Of a stretch of 64,000 bases of DNA, positions 24,248 to 31,716 are shown in pieces (positions within the stretch are counted from its first letter, which is position 1; each line of letters begins with the position of its first letter). The stretch is from Bog-473 sp963838835 (GTDB lineage: Bacteria; Actinomycetota; Acidimicrobiia; Acidimicrobiales; RAAP-2), in NCBI GenBank assembly GCA_963838835.1, contig CAWITA010000030.1:44283-108282 (forward strand), read 5' to 3'. The translations under genes were made by a program, and so were the position numbers. The notes under the pieces are model-generated. The model was not told where the DNA came from. It saw only the letters and a list, made by a program, of their open reading frames with translations, and did no database searches.

Positions 24248-24958
24248 TCACGCGCTGGCCACCTGCAGCTCGGCTTCGGGACCGCGGTCGAGGGGCACCG
24301 CGCCCGGATCCTGCGCCGCACCCGGGGCGCACAGGCCCCGGCGGGGGAGGATGATGTCGTCGATGATCCCGTAGTCGCGGGCCTCGGCCGCGGTCATGTA
24401 GCGGTCGCGATCGATGTCCTGGGCGACCTGCTCGACGGGCCGGCCCGTGTGGTGGGCGATGATCTCGGCCATGCGGTGGGTGAGCGACAGCACCTCGCGC
24501 AGCTGGATCTCCATGTCCGACGGCGCGCCCCGTGTTCCGGCCGACCCCTGGTGGATCATGATCCGCGCGTTGGGCAGGGCGAAGCGCTTCCCCGGGGCGC
24601 CGCCGGACAGGATCATGGCCGCCGCCGACATCCCCATCCCGACGCAGATGGTCGACACATCCGGCTCGACGTGCTGCATGACGTCATAGATCGCCATGCC
24701 CGCGTAGGCCACACCGCCCGGTGAGTTGATGTAGAGGTAGATGTCACGTTCGTTGTTCTGGGCCTCCAGGAAGAGCATCTGCGAGATGATGAGGTTCGCC
24801 ACCTGGTCGTCCACCTCCTGGCCGAGGAAGACGATGCGCTCGCGCAGCAGCTGCGAGTAGATGTCGAAGGCGCGGTCGCCCCGGTTCCCCTCCTCGATCA
24901 CGGTGGGGACGAGGACCTGAGACAGCCGGTCGTGGGGGTTGGTCGTGGTCGGGCTCAT
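24248..24958 (-). CDS. clpP: ATP-dependent Clp protease proteolytic subunit
   Basis: 236 residues from the ATG at 24958, chosen for its AGGAG site 8 bases upstream; the frame is open to 25009. All catalytic residues are present: Ser111 in GMGMSAAAMIL, His136 in IMIHQGSAG and Asp185 in DRDRYMTAAEA. The YLYINSPGG segment that shapes the substrate groove is also intact. ClpP forms the two-ring protease chamber fed by ClpX or ClpC. A C-terminal extension of about 30 residues beyond the usual end is unusual. It is divergent from an XRE regulator and a degenerate ClpP-like gene, with a shared inverted repeat between them. Confidence 0.93.
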   Translation of the reverse strand: MSPTTTNPHDRLSQVLVPTVIEEGNRGDRAFDIYSQLLRERIVFLGQEVDDQVANLIISQMLFLEAQNNERDIYLYINSPGGVAYAGMAIYDVMQHVEPDVSTICVGMGMSAAAMILSGGAPGKRFALPNARIMIHQGSAGTRGAPSDMEIQLREVLSLTHRMAEIIAHHTGRPVEQVAQDIDRDRYMTAAEARDYGIIDDIILPRRGLCAPGAAQDPGAVPLDRGPEAELQVASA

Positions 24959-25010
24959 GGCGGACGCTCCTCGTGCTCCTCGTGTACCTCGTGTGCTGGT
25001 CTTTCCCACG

Positions 25011-25030
25011 TTATATCAAATGTGAGATAA
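25011..25030. promoter_or_regulatory. Imperfect inverted repeat over the clpP / XRE divergent promoters
   Basis: TTATATCA-AATG-TGAGATAA, arms matching at 7 of 8 positions. GATAAT at 25026-25031 is a good -10 for the plus-strand XRE gene and would start its mRNA close to the ATG at 25040 (leaderless, as no ribosome site is seen). On the other strand TATAAC at 25015-25010 with GTGACC about 17 bases upstream could serve clpP. A protein bound here would cover both -10 boxes. Confidence 0.55.
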
Positions 25031-25039
25031 TGGGTCACG

Positions 25040-25297
25040 ATGAGTGAGCGTCGGCACCCGACCGTGTTCCCGGGCTTCAAGGAGATGGCCGAACGCCGGC
25101 ACTCGGTGTCGGCGCAGCTGACCACGCTGCGTCGGGAGCTGGGCCTGTCCCAAACCGAGGTGGCCTCCCGGATGGGGACCTCGCAGTCGGCCGTGGCCCG
25201 TTTCGAGTCCGGGGATCTCGACGTGCGGCTCTCCACGGTGGAGCGCTATACGACGGCGTTGGGGGCACGCCTGGAATGGAGGATCGAACATGGGTGA
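25040..25297 (+). CDS. XRE-family (Cro/C1-type) DNA-binding regulator
   Basis: 85 residues. The helix-turn-helix is LSQTEVASRMGTSQSAVARF near residues 36-55, followed by ESGDLDVRLSTVERYTTALG, a complete HTH_3 domain with little else. It is short enough to be only the DNA-binding part. It overlaps the next gene by 8 bases, so the two are made together, and it is the best candidate to bind the inverted repeat at 25011-25030, controlling itself, its ClpP-like partner and the divergent clpP. Translation probably starts at or very near the mRNA 5' end. Confidence 0.85.
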   Translation: MSERRHPTVFPGFKEMAERRHSVSAQLTTLRRELGLSQTEVASRMGTSQSAVARFESGDLDVRLSTVERYTTALGARLEWRIEHG

Positions 25298-25964
25298 GCG
25301 CGGGGAAGCATGGCCCTGGCTGCCGCCGCCCCCGGGTGCGGAGGGCCCCGGCTCGGGCGAACCCCTCTCCGAGACCCTGAGGAGCCGGCTGCTGGACCAG
25401 CGCGTCGTCCTGCTGCACGGCCCGCTCGACGACCGGTCGGTCACCCGGGTCTCGGCCGAGCTCATGACCCTCGATGCCGACGGCGACGGATCCGTCACCT
25501 TGCGGCTCGACTGTGGCGAGGCGGACCTGGCAGTGGCGCTCACGTTGATGGACGTGATCGAGCTGATGGGAGTACCGGTGCACGCGCTGTGCCTGGGGCA
25601 GGTCGGCGCCGGTGCCATCGGCGTGGTGGCCGTCTGTGCCCACCGCGCCGCCATGCCGAGCACCCGGTTCTCCCTGTGTGAGCCGACCACCCGGCACGAG
25701 GCTCACGTGCGCAACGTGGCCCAGTGGGCCGAGCTGTACGCGCGCGAGCGGCACCGCTTCTGCGAGCGCGTGGGCGTCGCCACCGGCAAGTCCGTCGCCG
25801 CGGTCGAGGAGGACCTCGAACGCGGACGCTTCCTCAGCGCGGCGGAGGCGGTCGGGTACGGCATCATCGACGAGGTGTGCCGGCCCGATGCCGCCGTGCG
25901 CCGCCTGCCGGGTCCGGGTCCGGGTTCGGGCCCGCCGCCGGTCGGCTTCCGGCCCTTGCGCTGA
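25290..25964 (+). CDS. ClpP-like protein lacking all three catalytic residues
   Basis: 224 residues with a ClpP fold visible along its length: LLDQRVVLLHGPLDDRSVTR, LMDVIELMGVPVHALCLGQV and FLSAAEAVGYGIIDEVCRP. Aligned by eye to the clpP product here, the catalytic Ser is Ala107 (in GQVGAGAIG), the His is Cys130 (in FSLCEPTT) and the Asp is Gly179 (in LERGRFLS). It therefore cannot be a serine protease of the usual type. The N-terminus has a Pro/Gly-rich stretch and the C-terminus a Pro-rich tail. A structural subunit, like the ClpR proteins of cyanobacteria and chloroplasts, or a regulator of ClpP assembly are the main options. Confidence 0.8.
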   Translation: MGERGEAWPWLPPPPGAEGPGSGEPLSETLRSRLLDQRVVLLHGPLDDRSVTRVSAELMTLDADGDGSVTLRLDCGEADLAVALTLMDVIELMGVPVHALCLGQVGAGAIGVVAVCAHRAAMPSTRFSLCEPTTRHEAHVRNVAQWAELYARERHRFCERVGVATGKSVAAVEEDLERGRFLSAAEAVGYGIIDEVCRPDAAVRRLPGPGPGSGPPPVGFRPLR

Positions 25965-26009
25965 GCGCCGATCGGGGCGGAAGACCTGGCCGGGGACGGC
26001 GGACCTACG

Positions 26010-26600
26010 ATGCGACGGTGCCCCGGACCGGACCCCGCCTACCCTCCCCTCCCCGCCGGCGAGTGGGACGAGCGGCTGACGCGGGTGCTCGAGAACTCGC
26101 CCGGGGGGACGGACGAGCCGATGCACATCTTCGCCACCCTGGGCCGGGCCGATCCGGAGCTGTTCCGGCGCTGGCTCGGCTTCGGCGGGGCGCTGCTGTC
26201 GGGGCGCCTGCCCGGCCGGCTCCGCGAGCTGGTGATCCTGCGCACCGCCACCCGCTTCGACGGTCGCTACGAGTGGGCGCACCACATCGAGCTCGCCGAG
26301 GCCGAGGGCGTCACCCCGGCCGAGGTCGTCGCCGTCGGGGGCGACCTCGATGCGGTCGAATGGACGCCCCTCGAGCGTGCGGCGCTTCGAGCGGTCGACG
26401 AGACGGCCGCCGACGGCGCGCTCTCCGACGCCACCTGGGACCGGCTGGCGGCCGACCTCGACGAAGGCGAGTTGATCGAGCTCCTGATGCTGATCGCGCA
26501 CTACATGATGTTGACGACGGTCTTGCGTTCGCTCGAGATCCAACTCGAGCCGCGGGCCGAGGCGCTGGCGCAACGCGTGCCGGGCGGCCCGCCGGAGTAG
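26010..26600 (+). CDS. Carboxymuconolactone decarboxylase/AhpD-like protein
   Basis: 196 residues. The helical CMD domain is seen as LPGRLRELVILRTATRFDGR followed by YEWAHHIELAEAEGV; in this branch the usual CXXC redox pair is replaced by Glu/His residues (YEWAHH), which points to a decarboxylase- or hydrolase-type use rather than peroxidase reduction. FATLGRADPELFRRWLGFGG is the typical N-terminal helix. The gene is first in a close run with an SDR and an F420-type nitroreductase gene. Substrate unknown. Confidence 0.8.
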   Translation: MRRCPGPDPAYPPLPAGEWDERLTRVLENSPGGTDEPMHIFATLGRADPELFRRWLGFGGALLSGRLPGRLRELVILRTATRFDGRYEWAHHIELAEAEGVTPAEVVAVGGDLDAVEWTPLERAALRAVDETAADGALSDATWDRLAADLDEGELIELLMLIAHYMMLTTVLRSLEIQLEPRAEALAQRVPGGPPE

Positions 26601-26609
26601 GGGGCGTCC

Positions 26610-27377
26610 GTGCCGTCCCTCCTCCAAGGCCGGTGCATCACCGTCGTCGGCGCCGGGACCCAGCCCTCACGCGATCCCCACGCCCCGATGGGCAACGGCC
26701 GGGCCATCGCGTTGCGCGCGGCCAGAGAGGGAGCCTCCGTCGTCTGCGTGGACCGGGACGAGGCCGCGGTCGAGGAGACCTGGCGCATGATCACCGAGGA
26801 GGGTGGGAAGGCGGCCATCGTGATCGCCGACGTGACCACCGAGGAGGGCTGCCGCACCGCGCTCTCCGACGACCCCGGCCTCGCGCTCGACGGGCTCGTC
26901 CTCAACGTGGGCACCGGCTTCGGGATGGGCGTGGCCGGGACATCGGCGGACGAGTGGGACCGGACGTTCGCCCTCAACCTGCGCTCCCACTTCCTGCTGG
27001 TGCGCCGTGCCCTCGTCACGCTGCGGGACAACGCGTCGATCCTCTTCATGGGCTCCGTCGCCGGGCTCCGGCCGGGGAGCCGCATCCCGGCCTACGACGC
27101 CTCCAAGGCGGGGCTCATCGGGTTGTGCCGCCATGTCGCGGTCGAGGGTGCCCGCCGCGGCATCCGGGCCAACGTGTTGGCCCCCGGGCTCATCGACACC
27201 CCCCTCGGCCGGGCCGCGTCGGCCGGCCGACCGTCGCGCACGCGCACCCCGGTGCCGCTCGGCCGCCAGGGCACCGCCTGGGAGGTGGCGGCGGCGGCCG
27301 TCTTCTTGCTCTCGGAGGAGGCCAGCTACATCACGGGGCAGGTCCTCGCCGTCGACGGGGGTTTGACGCTCGTATGA
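26610..27377 (+). CDS. SDR-family oxidoreductase
   Basis: 255 residues from GTG 26610. The dinucleotide motif is altered but recognisable: VVGAGTQPSRDPHAPMGNGR contains the glycines with a short insertion. LNVGTGFGMG takes the place of NNAG and the catalytic Tyr/Lys lie in YDASKAG near residues 158-164. It ends YITGQVLAVDGGLTLV, a standard SDR C-terminus. The insertion in the glycine loop is unusual and may change cofactor choice. Its stop overlaps the start of the next gene (ATGA). Confidence 0.82.
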   Translation: MPSLLQGRCITVVGAGTQPSRDPHAPMGNGRAIALRAAREGASVVCVDRDEAAVEETWRMITEEGGKAAIVIADVTTEEGCRTALSDDPGLALDGLVLNVGTGFGMGVAGTSADEWDRTFALNLRSHFLLVRRALVTLRDNASILFMGSVAGLRPGSRIPAYDASKAGLIGLCRHVAVEGARRGIRANVLAPGLIDTPLGRAASAGRPSRTRTPVPLGRQGTAWEVAAAAVFLLSEEASYITGQVLAVDGGLTLV

Positions 27378-27817
27378 GTGCGCACTCGGCCCGTCGCGCC
27401 TCGGCGCCGGACCAGCGGTCCTCGGCGCCGCGCTTCGGCCGGCGCCTGGCGCGCTTCAACCGGGCCGTCGTGAACAAGGTCTTCATCCATCCCGCAGGGG
27501 TCCTCCCCGGAATGGGCGTCGTGGTGCACGTGGGCCGCCGGACCCGGCAGGTCTATCGCACACCCGTCTTGGTGTTCGCGACGAAGGACGGGTTCCGGAT
27601 CGCGCTCGTCTACGGCCGAGACTCCGATTGGGTCAAGAACGCCCTCGACCACGGCGCCGTGCGGCTCGTCACGCGGCGCAAGGAGTACGAGCTCAGCGAG
27701 CCCGAACTGGTGAGCGACGTGCACCGCCAGCACCTCCCGCTCCCGCTGCGCGGGATCCTCCGCCTGTTGCGGGTGGGCGAGTTCCTGGACCTCCAGCGCG
27801 CCGGCCCGGCACGCTGA
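27374..27817 (+). CDS. Deazaflavin (F420)-dependent nitroreductase-like protein
   Basis: 147 residues. Features of the Ddn-like split-barrel family are present: LARFNRAVVNKVFIHPAGVL, GMGVVVHVGRRTRQVYRTPV, and GFRIALVYGRDSDWVKNALD, the last a typical cofactor-binding stretch with the SDWVKN motif. These enzymes use reduced coenzyme F420 for quinone, nitro or enone reduction. Partnership with the SDR, whose stop overlaps its start, suggests reduction of an unsaturated intermediate. Presence of F420 chemistry supports an actinobacterial host. Confidence 0.82.
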   Translation: MSAHSARRASAPDQRSSAPRFGRRLARFNRAVVNKVFIHPAGVLPGMGVVVHVGRRTRQVYRTPVLVFATKDGFRIALVYGRDSDWVKNALDHGAVRLVTRRKEYELSEPELVSDVHRQHLPLPLRGILRLLRVGEFLDLQRAGPAR

Positions 27818-27885
27818 GCGTCGGGCGCGACACGCCCGGTCGCCGGTCGTGCCGCCCCAGGTGAGAGCCTTTTCGGTGGACCGAG

Positions 27886-27891
27886 GCAACC
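27886..27891 (+). promoter_or_regulatory. Possible ECF-type -35 element (GCAACC)
   Basis: GCAACC lies about 40 bases upstream of the ECF sigma start. AAC-containing -35 boxes are usual for ECF sigma factors and self-activation is common. No matching -10 is obvious, so this is weak. Confidence 0.25.
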
Positions 27892-27930
27892 TTTCGACGC
27901 GCCGAGGGGGTTGAGGGTGGTGATGGAGCC

Positions 27931-28506
27931 ATGAGACGGTCCCCGCTCGAGTTCGACCAGTTCGTCGAGGAGTCGGCCGACGGGCTGCTGCGCGCGGCCT
28001 ACCTGATCGCCTGGGACCTCGCCGAGGCCGAAGACCTCGTCCAGGAGTGCTACTTCCGCGTGGCCCGGCGTTGGCCCCGCGTGCGGGCGATGGAGCATCG
28101 GACCGCCTATGCGCGCACCGTGCTGGTGAACCTGGCCCTCGACGAGGGGCGGCGTCGGTCCCGGCGTCGCGCCGAGCTGCGAGGATCGGGCCGGCATCCG
28201 ATGGAGGAGCGGGAGGATGCGGCCTCGGCCGAGGTCTTCGGAAGGGTGGAGGCGGGGAGGGATCTGGTCGGCGCGCTCGGGGCGCTGGCGCCGCGCCAGC
28301 GGGCGGCGCTCGTGTTGCGGTACTTCGAGGACCTCTCCGAGGCGCAGGTGGCCGAGGTGATGGGGTGCTCGGTGGGCACGGTCAAGAGCACGACCGCCCG
28401 GGCGCTCGAACGGCTTCGGGCCGGGGGGATGACCGACGCGAACCACAAGGACGTAGACGCAAGCCTCAAGGACGTAGAGGCCGCCAAGGCCACAGGAGGA
28501 GGGTGA
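27931..28506 (+). CDS. ECF-family RNA polymerase sigma factor
   Basis: 191 residues. Sigma region 2 is visible as EFDQFVEESADGLLRAAYLI and AEDLVQECYFRVARRWPRVR; region 4 as LAPRQRAALVLRYFEDLSEA with the DNA-binding helix AEVMGCSVGTVKSTTARALE. The pattern is that of the actinobacterial SigE-like group. A polar C-terminal tail with KDV and LKDVEA repeats is not part of the sigma domains. It is followed 3 bases later by a membrane protein gene that may act as its anti-sigma factor. Confidence 0.9.
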   Translation: MRRSPLEFDQFVEESADGLLRAAYLIAWDLAEAEDLVQECYFRVARRWPRVRAMEHRTAYARTVLVNLALDEGRRRSRRRAELRGSGRHPMEEREDAASAEVFGRVEAGRDLVGALGALAPRQRAALVLRYFEDLSEAQVAEVMGCSVGTVKSTTARALERLRAGGMTDANHKDVDASLKDVEAAKATGGG

Positions 28507-28509
28507 CAC

Positions 28510-29488
28510 ATGACGACGGATCTCGAGTGGGAAGTGACGGCGGCCTTCGCCCAACGGGCGGCGGAGCTCCCGGCGGGAGCGGCAACGCAGCTCCGTGCCG
28601 TCGACTACCGGCCCCGGGAGCACCGGCTCCTGGTCCCGGCGACCGTGGCGGCCGGCGCGTTGGCCGGGGCGGCCACGGTGGGGACCGTGCTCGCCGTCGT
28701 GCTCGGCGGCGCCGCCCCGGCCTATGCGGGCTGGAGCGCGACACCGACGGCGACCGCGACGGCGCCGTCACCCTCCGCCGACGCCAGCTGTCAGGGCCAG
28801 CTGGCGTCGGGGCCGGCCCTGCCCGGTGCGGCGGGCAGCTGGGACAACGTCCTGACCGACGTGCGCGGGCCCTTCACCGTCGCGCTCTTCTCCGACAGCG
28901 GCGCCTACGCCGCCTGCTTCACGGGTTCGGGTTTCACCGTGGTCAATCAAATCTCCTCCGACGGGAGTGCGTCCTCGGGCGTCGAGAGCGTGCACGTGCA
29001 GAACGGCGCGTCGAGCGGGACGAGCCCGTCGCCGGCCCAGTCGGGCGCGAGCATCAGCAGCACGCCGCTCGGGCTCGCTGCAGCAGGTCGTGCAGAGCCA
29101 CTTGAGCACGGCGAGCGACGGTCCCTACACGCTCGTCGACGGCCGGACGCAGCCGGGCGTGACCGGCGTCACCTTGGTGCGTGACGACGGGCAGCCGGTC
29201 GTGGCCACCGTGGCCGACGGCTGGCTCGTCGCCTGGTGGCCCGGGAGCAGCAGCGCCGGCTCCGCCGTGGTGACGGCGGCCTCGGGTACGACGACCGAGG
29301 CGTTGGTGCCCGGACCGGTGCCCGCCCCCTTGGCGCCCGGCGCGCCGTGCCTTTCGTACCCGTCGTCCCCGTCGTCCCCGTCGTCCCCGTCGTCCGGCTC
29401 GACCGCGGCTCCCTCGCTCAACGCCGCCTGCAGCGGTGGCACCCGGAGCCCGGCCGGCCCGTCGGGCAGCGAGAGCGGGAACAGCTGA
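28510..29488 (+). pseudogene. Membrane-anchored partner of the ECF sigma, putative anti-sigma (frameshifted)
   Basis: Preceded by GGAGGAGGG. A polar N-terminus of about 40 residues (LEWEVTAAFAQRAAELPAGA) is followed by one membrane helix (VPATVAAGALAGAATVGTVL) and an exported domain with SGPALPGAAGSWDNVLTDVR and FTVALFSDSGAYAACFTGSG. The frame breaks in the GGG run at 29071-29073. Deleting one base restores LGSLQQVVQSHLST, then GPYTLVDGRTQPGVTGVTLV and VADGWLVAWWPGS to the stop at 29488. One-helix topology next to an ECF gene suggests an anti-sigma or sensor. A Ser-Ser-Pro repeat lies near the end. Confidence 0.65.
29361..29396 (+). repeat. Tandem 9-base repeat (CGTCGTCCC x 4)
   Basis: Four head-to-tail copies of a 9-base unit, the last with one change. 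In the restored frame it encodes Ser-Ser-Pro repeats in the C-terminal tail of the sigma partner. Length variation between strains is likely. Confidence 0.8.
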
Positions 29489-29498
29489 GCGACTGCCG

Positions 29499-30197
29499 TC
29501 AGGCGATCATCTCCATGCGCAGGCCCGTCTCGTCCAGCTCGCCGCCGAGCCGGAGGTGGACGCCCGCCAGGTAGCGCCGGGCGGTCCAGGCCCCCACGAA
29601 GGCGTCGATGACGTCGTCGGGCTTCGCCCCTGCGGGAGGCGCCTCGGCGTGCCGGCACACGCCCTCCGGGGCGAAGACGGTCCCGAGCGCCCGCAGCCTC
29701 TCGGCCCGGCCCACGGGCGTCCGTTTGGGGTGGCGCATGGGTGCGCCGGTCAGCACGGTGAAGCTGAGTTCGGGACACATCTCGACGAGGTGGCGCTGCA
29801 GGGCGGGCGACTGCAGGTCATCGACCGCCCGGATCTTGTCGAGGATGTTGAAGAGCTGCTTCGAGAGCCCCTTGGCATTGATGGCGCGTGAGAGCGCGCC
29901 GGCCTCGGGGTAGGTCCGCGCGTCGAGCACGGCGCGCGCCGGCGCCGGGAAGACGGAGTTGCGCCGCGCCCCGAGATGCCGGCGGGCCGCGACGTCGGCC
30001 GGGCGGGAGCCGCGGCGGGGCAACCCGATCGGGATGTCGACGGCGGCCGCAGCCAGCCGGCCCGACCCGAGGTCGTGGGCGAGGTCCTCGAGGCCGTCCA
30101 CCACGGCGACGCGGGCGGCCGCGGCGTCGCGGAGGGGAAGGGTGACGACGACCCAGCCCCCCCGACAGCCGTCGACGCCGGCCACGGCGCGCTCCAT
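29499..30197 (-). CDS. DUF429 family protein
   Basis: 232 residues. It opens AVAGVDGCRGGWVVVTL and contains AVDIPIGLPRRGSRPADVAA, RRNSVFPAPARAVLDARTY, CPELSFTVLTGAPMRHPKRT and KPDDVIDAFVGAWTARRY. These Asp- and Glu-bearing motifs are those of DUF429, predicted to have an RNase H-like fold with a metal-ion site. No substrate is known. It lies 6 bases upstream... on the minus strand, just downstream of the thiolase-like gene, and may share its transcript. Confidence 0.82.
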   Translation of the reverse strand: MERAVAGVDGCRGGWVVVTLPLRDAAAARVAVVDGLEDLAHDLGSGRLAAAAVDIPIGLPRRGSRPADVAARRHLGARRNSVFPAPARAVLDARTYPEAGALSRAINAKGLSKQLFNILDKIRAVDDLQSPALQRHLVEMCPELSFTVLTGAPMRHPKRTPVGRAERLRALGTVFAPEGVCRHAEAPPAGAKPDDVIDAFVGAWTARRYLAGVHLRLGGELDETGLRMEMIA

Positions 30198-30203
30198 CGG
30201 ACC

Positions 30204-31700
30204 TCAGTCGAGGCGGGCGAGGTTGCGCTGCTGGCGCGGCGTCAGCGTGACCCGGCGGCCGACCAGCTCCTCGACCTCGACGGACCCGAGCACCGCCGCG
30301 TCGCCGTCGAGCTGGGCGTAGCACCGGCCGCCCCCGGGCACGTCGCAGATCAGCACGGCCCGTTCTGGCGCCCCGTCCCGGCCGTGGAGGACCGAGTAGG
30401 TCGCGACCGTGGCGGGCCCCTCGGGGGAGGCCACGATCTCGACCGGCGCCGCCGTCGGGGCGTACGGCGGCGGCTCGTCGGGTGGGCGGGCCCCCGGCAC
30501 CGTCGACCACACCCCGTAGGCGTGCTTCTGCATGTGCATGCCGACCCCGCTCACCAACCCGTAGGAGCCGGGGTCCCGGCGCAGCGTCTCGGTCAAGGCG
30601 GCCAGGGCGTGGGTCATGTAGTTCGATCCCGGGCCGCCGTGATAGGGCAGGCCGCCGGTCTGGGTCACCGCAGCGGCGCGTGGATCGTCCTCGGCGATCC
30701 CGAGCGCGTCGAGCGCGAAGCAGACCGAGGACGCGAAGCACGAGTACAGGTCCAGGTGCGCCACGTCGTCGACGCCGATGCCGGCCGCCTCGAGGGCACG
30801 CTGCGCCGCGGCGCGCATGGCGGGGGAGCGCCACAGCTCGGGGTGGCCGGCCACGTGGGCCGGGTCCTCGGCGTAGCCCCACCCGCGCAGGTAGACGCGC
30901 CGTTCCTCGGGGACGCCCAGCGCGTCGGCCCGCTCTGCGCTGGCCAGCACGAGGGCGGCCGCCATGTCGACGTCCATGATCGCCGTCATCAGCTTGGTGT
31001 AGGGGTACGCCACCATGCGGTTGTCGCCGGTCGCCGTGATGATCTCTGCTGCGCCGCGTGCCACCGGGAACCAGGCCTGGGGACTGCGCGCCGCCACCTC
31101 GGTCATCGGCGCCATGATCCGGCCCAGCCGGCCTCGATACTCCTCCAGCCCGCGGCCGAGGCGGGCGCGCCGGGCGTTGTCGAAGAGCGAGAAGGTCAGA
31201 TAGGCCTCGAAGACCGCGTGGCTGATCTCGGAGGGGTCGAACTCCATCTCCATCGGGAACGGCCGCTTCTCCGAGGGCCGGTACGACCACGGCGGCCGCT
31301 CGCCGGCCTTCTTGAGGCGGCGCACGGTGGCCAGTGCCTCCGCGCCGGTGATCAGCGCGAGGTCGAGGCCACCCTCCCGGATCGCCCGGGCCACCTCGGT
31401 GGCGAGCACATGGGGCACCGAGCCCCCGATGCCCGAGTAGCGCCGCCGCGCCGGGGCCGCCCCCAGCCGATCGGCGAGGCGTGCCACCGCGTCGTCGTAC
31501 TGCCAGGATTGCGAGTAGACGACGTCGATGCTCTGCAGGTCGCGCACGACGTCGGGGGTGCCGGCGTCGGCGGCTGCGTCGCGCGCCATCTGCTCCCACA
31601 TGTCGAGCGGCTCCGGCGCGCCCTCGGGACCGACGTCGCCGGCGTGCCAGGTGCGGCGGGCGACGCCGATGATGCAGGTGGCGCGGGGGTCGGCGCTCAC
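30204..31700 (-). CDS. Thiolase-like protein without the nucleophilic cysteine
   Basis: 498 residues from GTG 31700, longer than a classical thiolase. The thiolase fold is clear: GLDLALITGAEALATVRRLK, DLYSCFASSVCFALDALGIA and the GHP-like region GGLPYHGGPGSNYMTHALAA. Where the catalytic Cys is expected the sequence reads YSGIGGSVPHVLATEV, so the nucleophile is replaced by Gly. The extra C-terminal 110 residues (VEIVASPEGPATVATYSVLH and onward) form a small beta domain. Families of this kind sit in sterol and long-chain acyl-CoA loci and may be retro-aldolases or scaffold partners. Active chemistry is uncertain. Confidence 0.78.
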   Translation of the reverse strand: MSADPRATCIIGVARRTWHAGDVGPEGAPEPLDMWEQMARDAAADAGTPDVVRDLQSIDVVYSQSWQYDDAVARLADRLGAAPARRRYSGIGGSVPHVLATEVARAIREGGLDLALITGAEALATVRRLKKAGERPPWSYRPSEKRPFPMEMEFDPSEISHAVFEAYLTFSLFDNARRARLGRGLEEYRGRLGRIMAPMTEVAARSPQAWFPVARGAAEIITATGDNRMVAYPYTKLMTAIMDVDMAAALVLASAERADALGVPEERRVYLRGWGYAEDPAHVAGHPELWRSPAMRAAAQRALEAAGIGVDDVAHLDLYSCFASSVCFALDALGIAEDDPRAAAVTQTGGLPYHGGPGSNYMTHALAALTETLRRDPGSYGLVSGVGMHMQKHAYGVWSTVPGARPPDEPPPYAPTAAPVEIVASPEGPATVATYSVLHGRDGAPERAVLICDVPGGGRCYAQLDGDAAVLGSVEVEELVGRRVTLTPRQQRNLARLD

Positions 31701-31716
31701 GCTCAAGGGAAGCGGG

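Noticed and set aside
29361..29396. Short tandem repeats as a CRISPR-like array
   Set aside because: Units are 9 bases, directly adjacent with no spacers, and encode Ser-Ser-Pro in a coding region.
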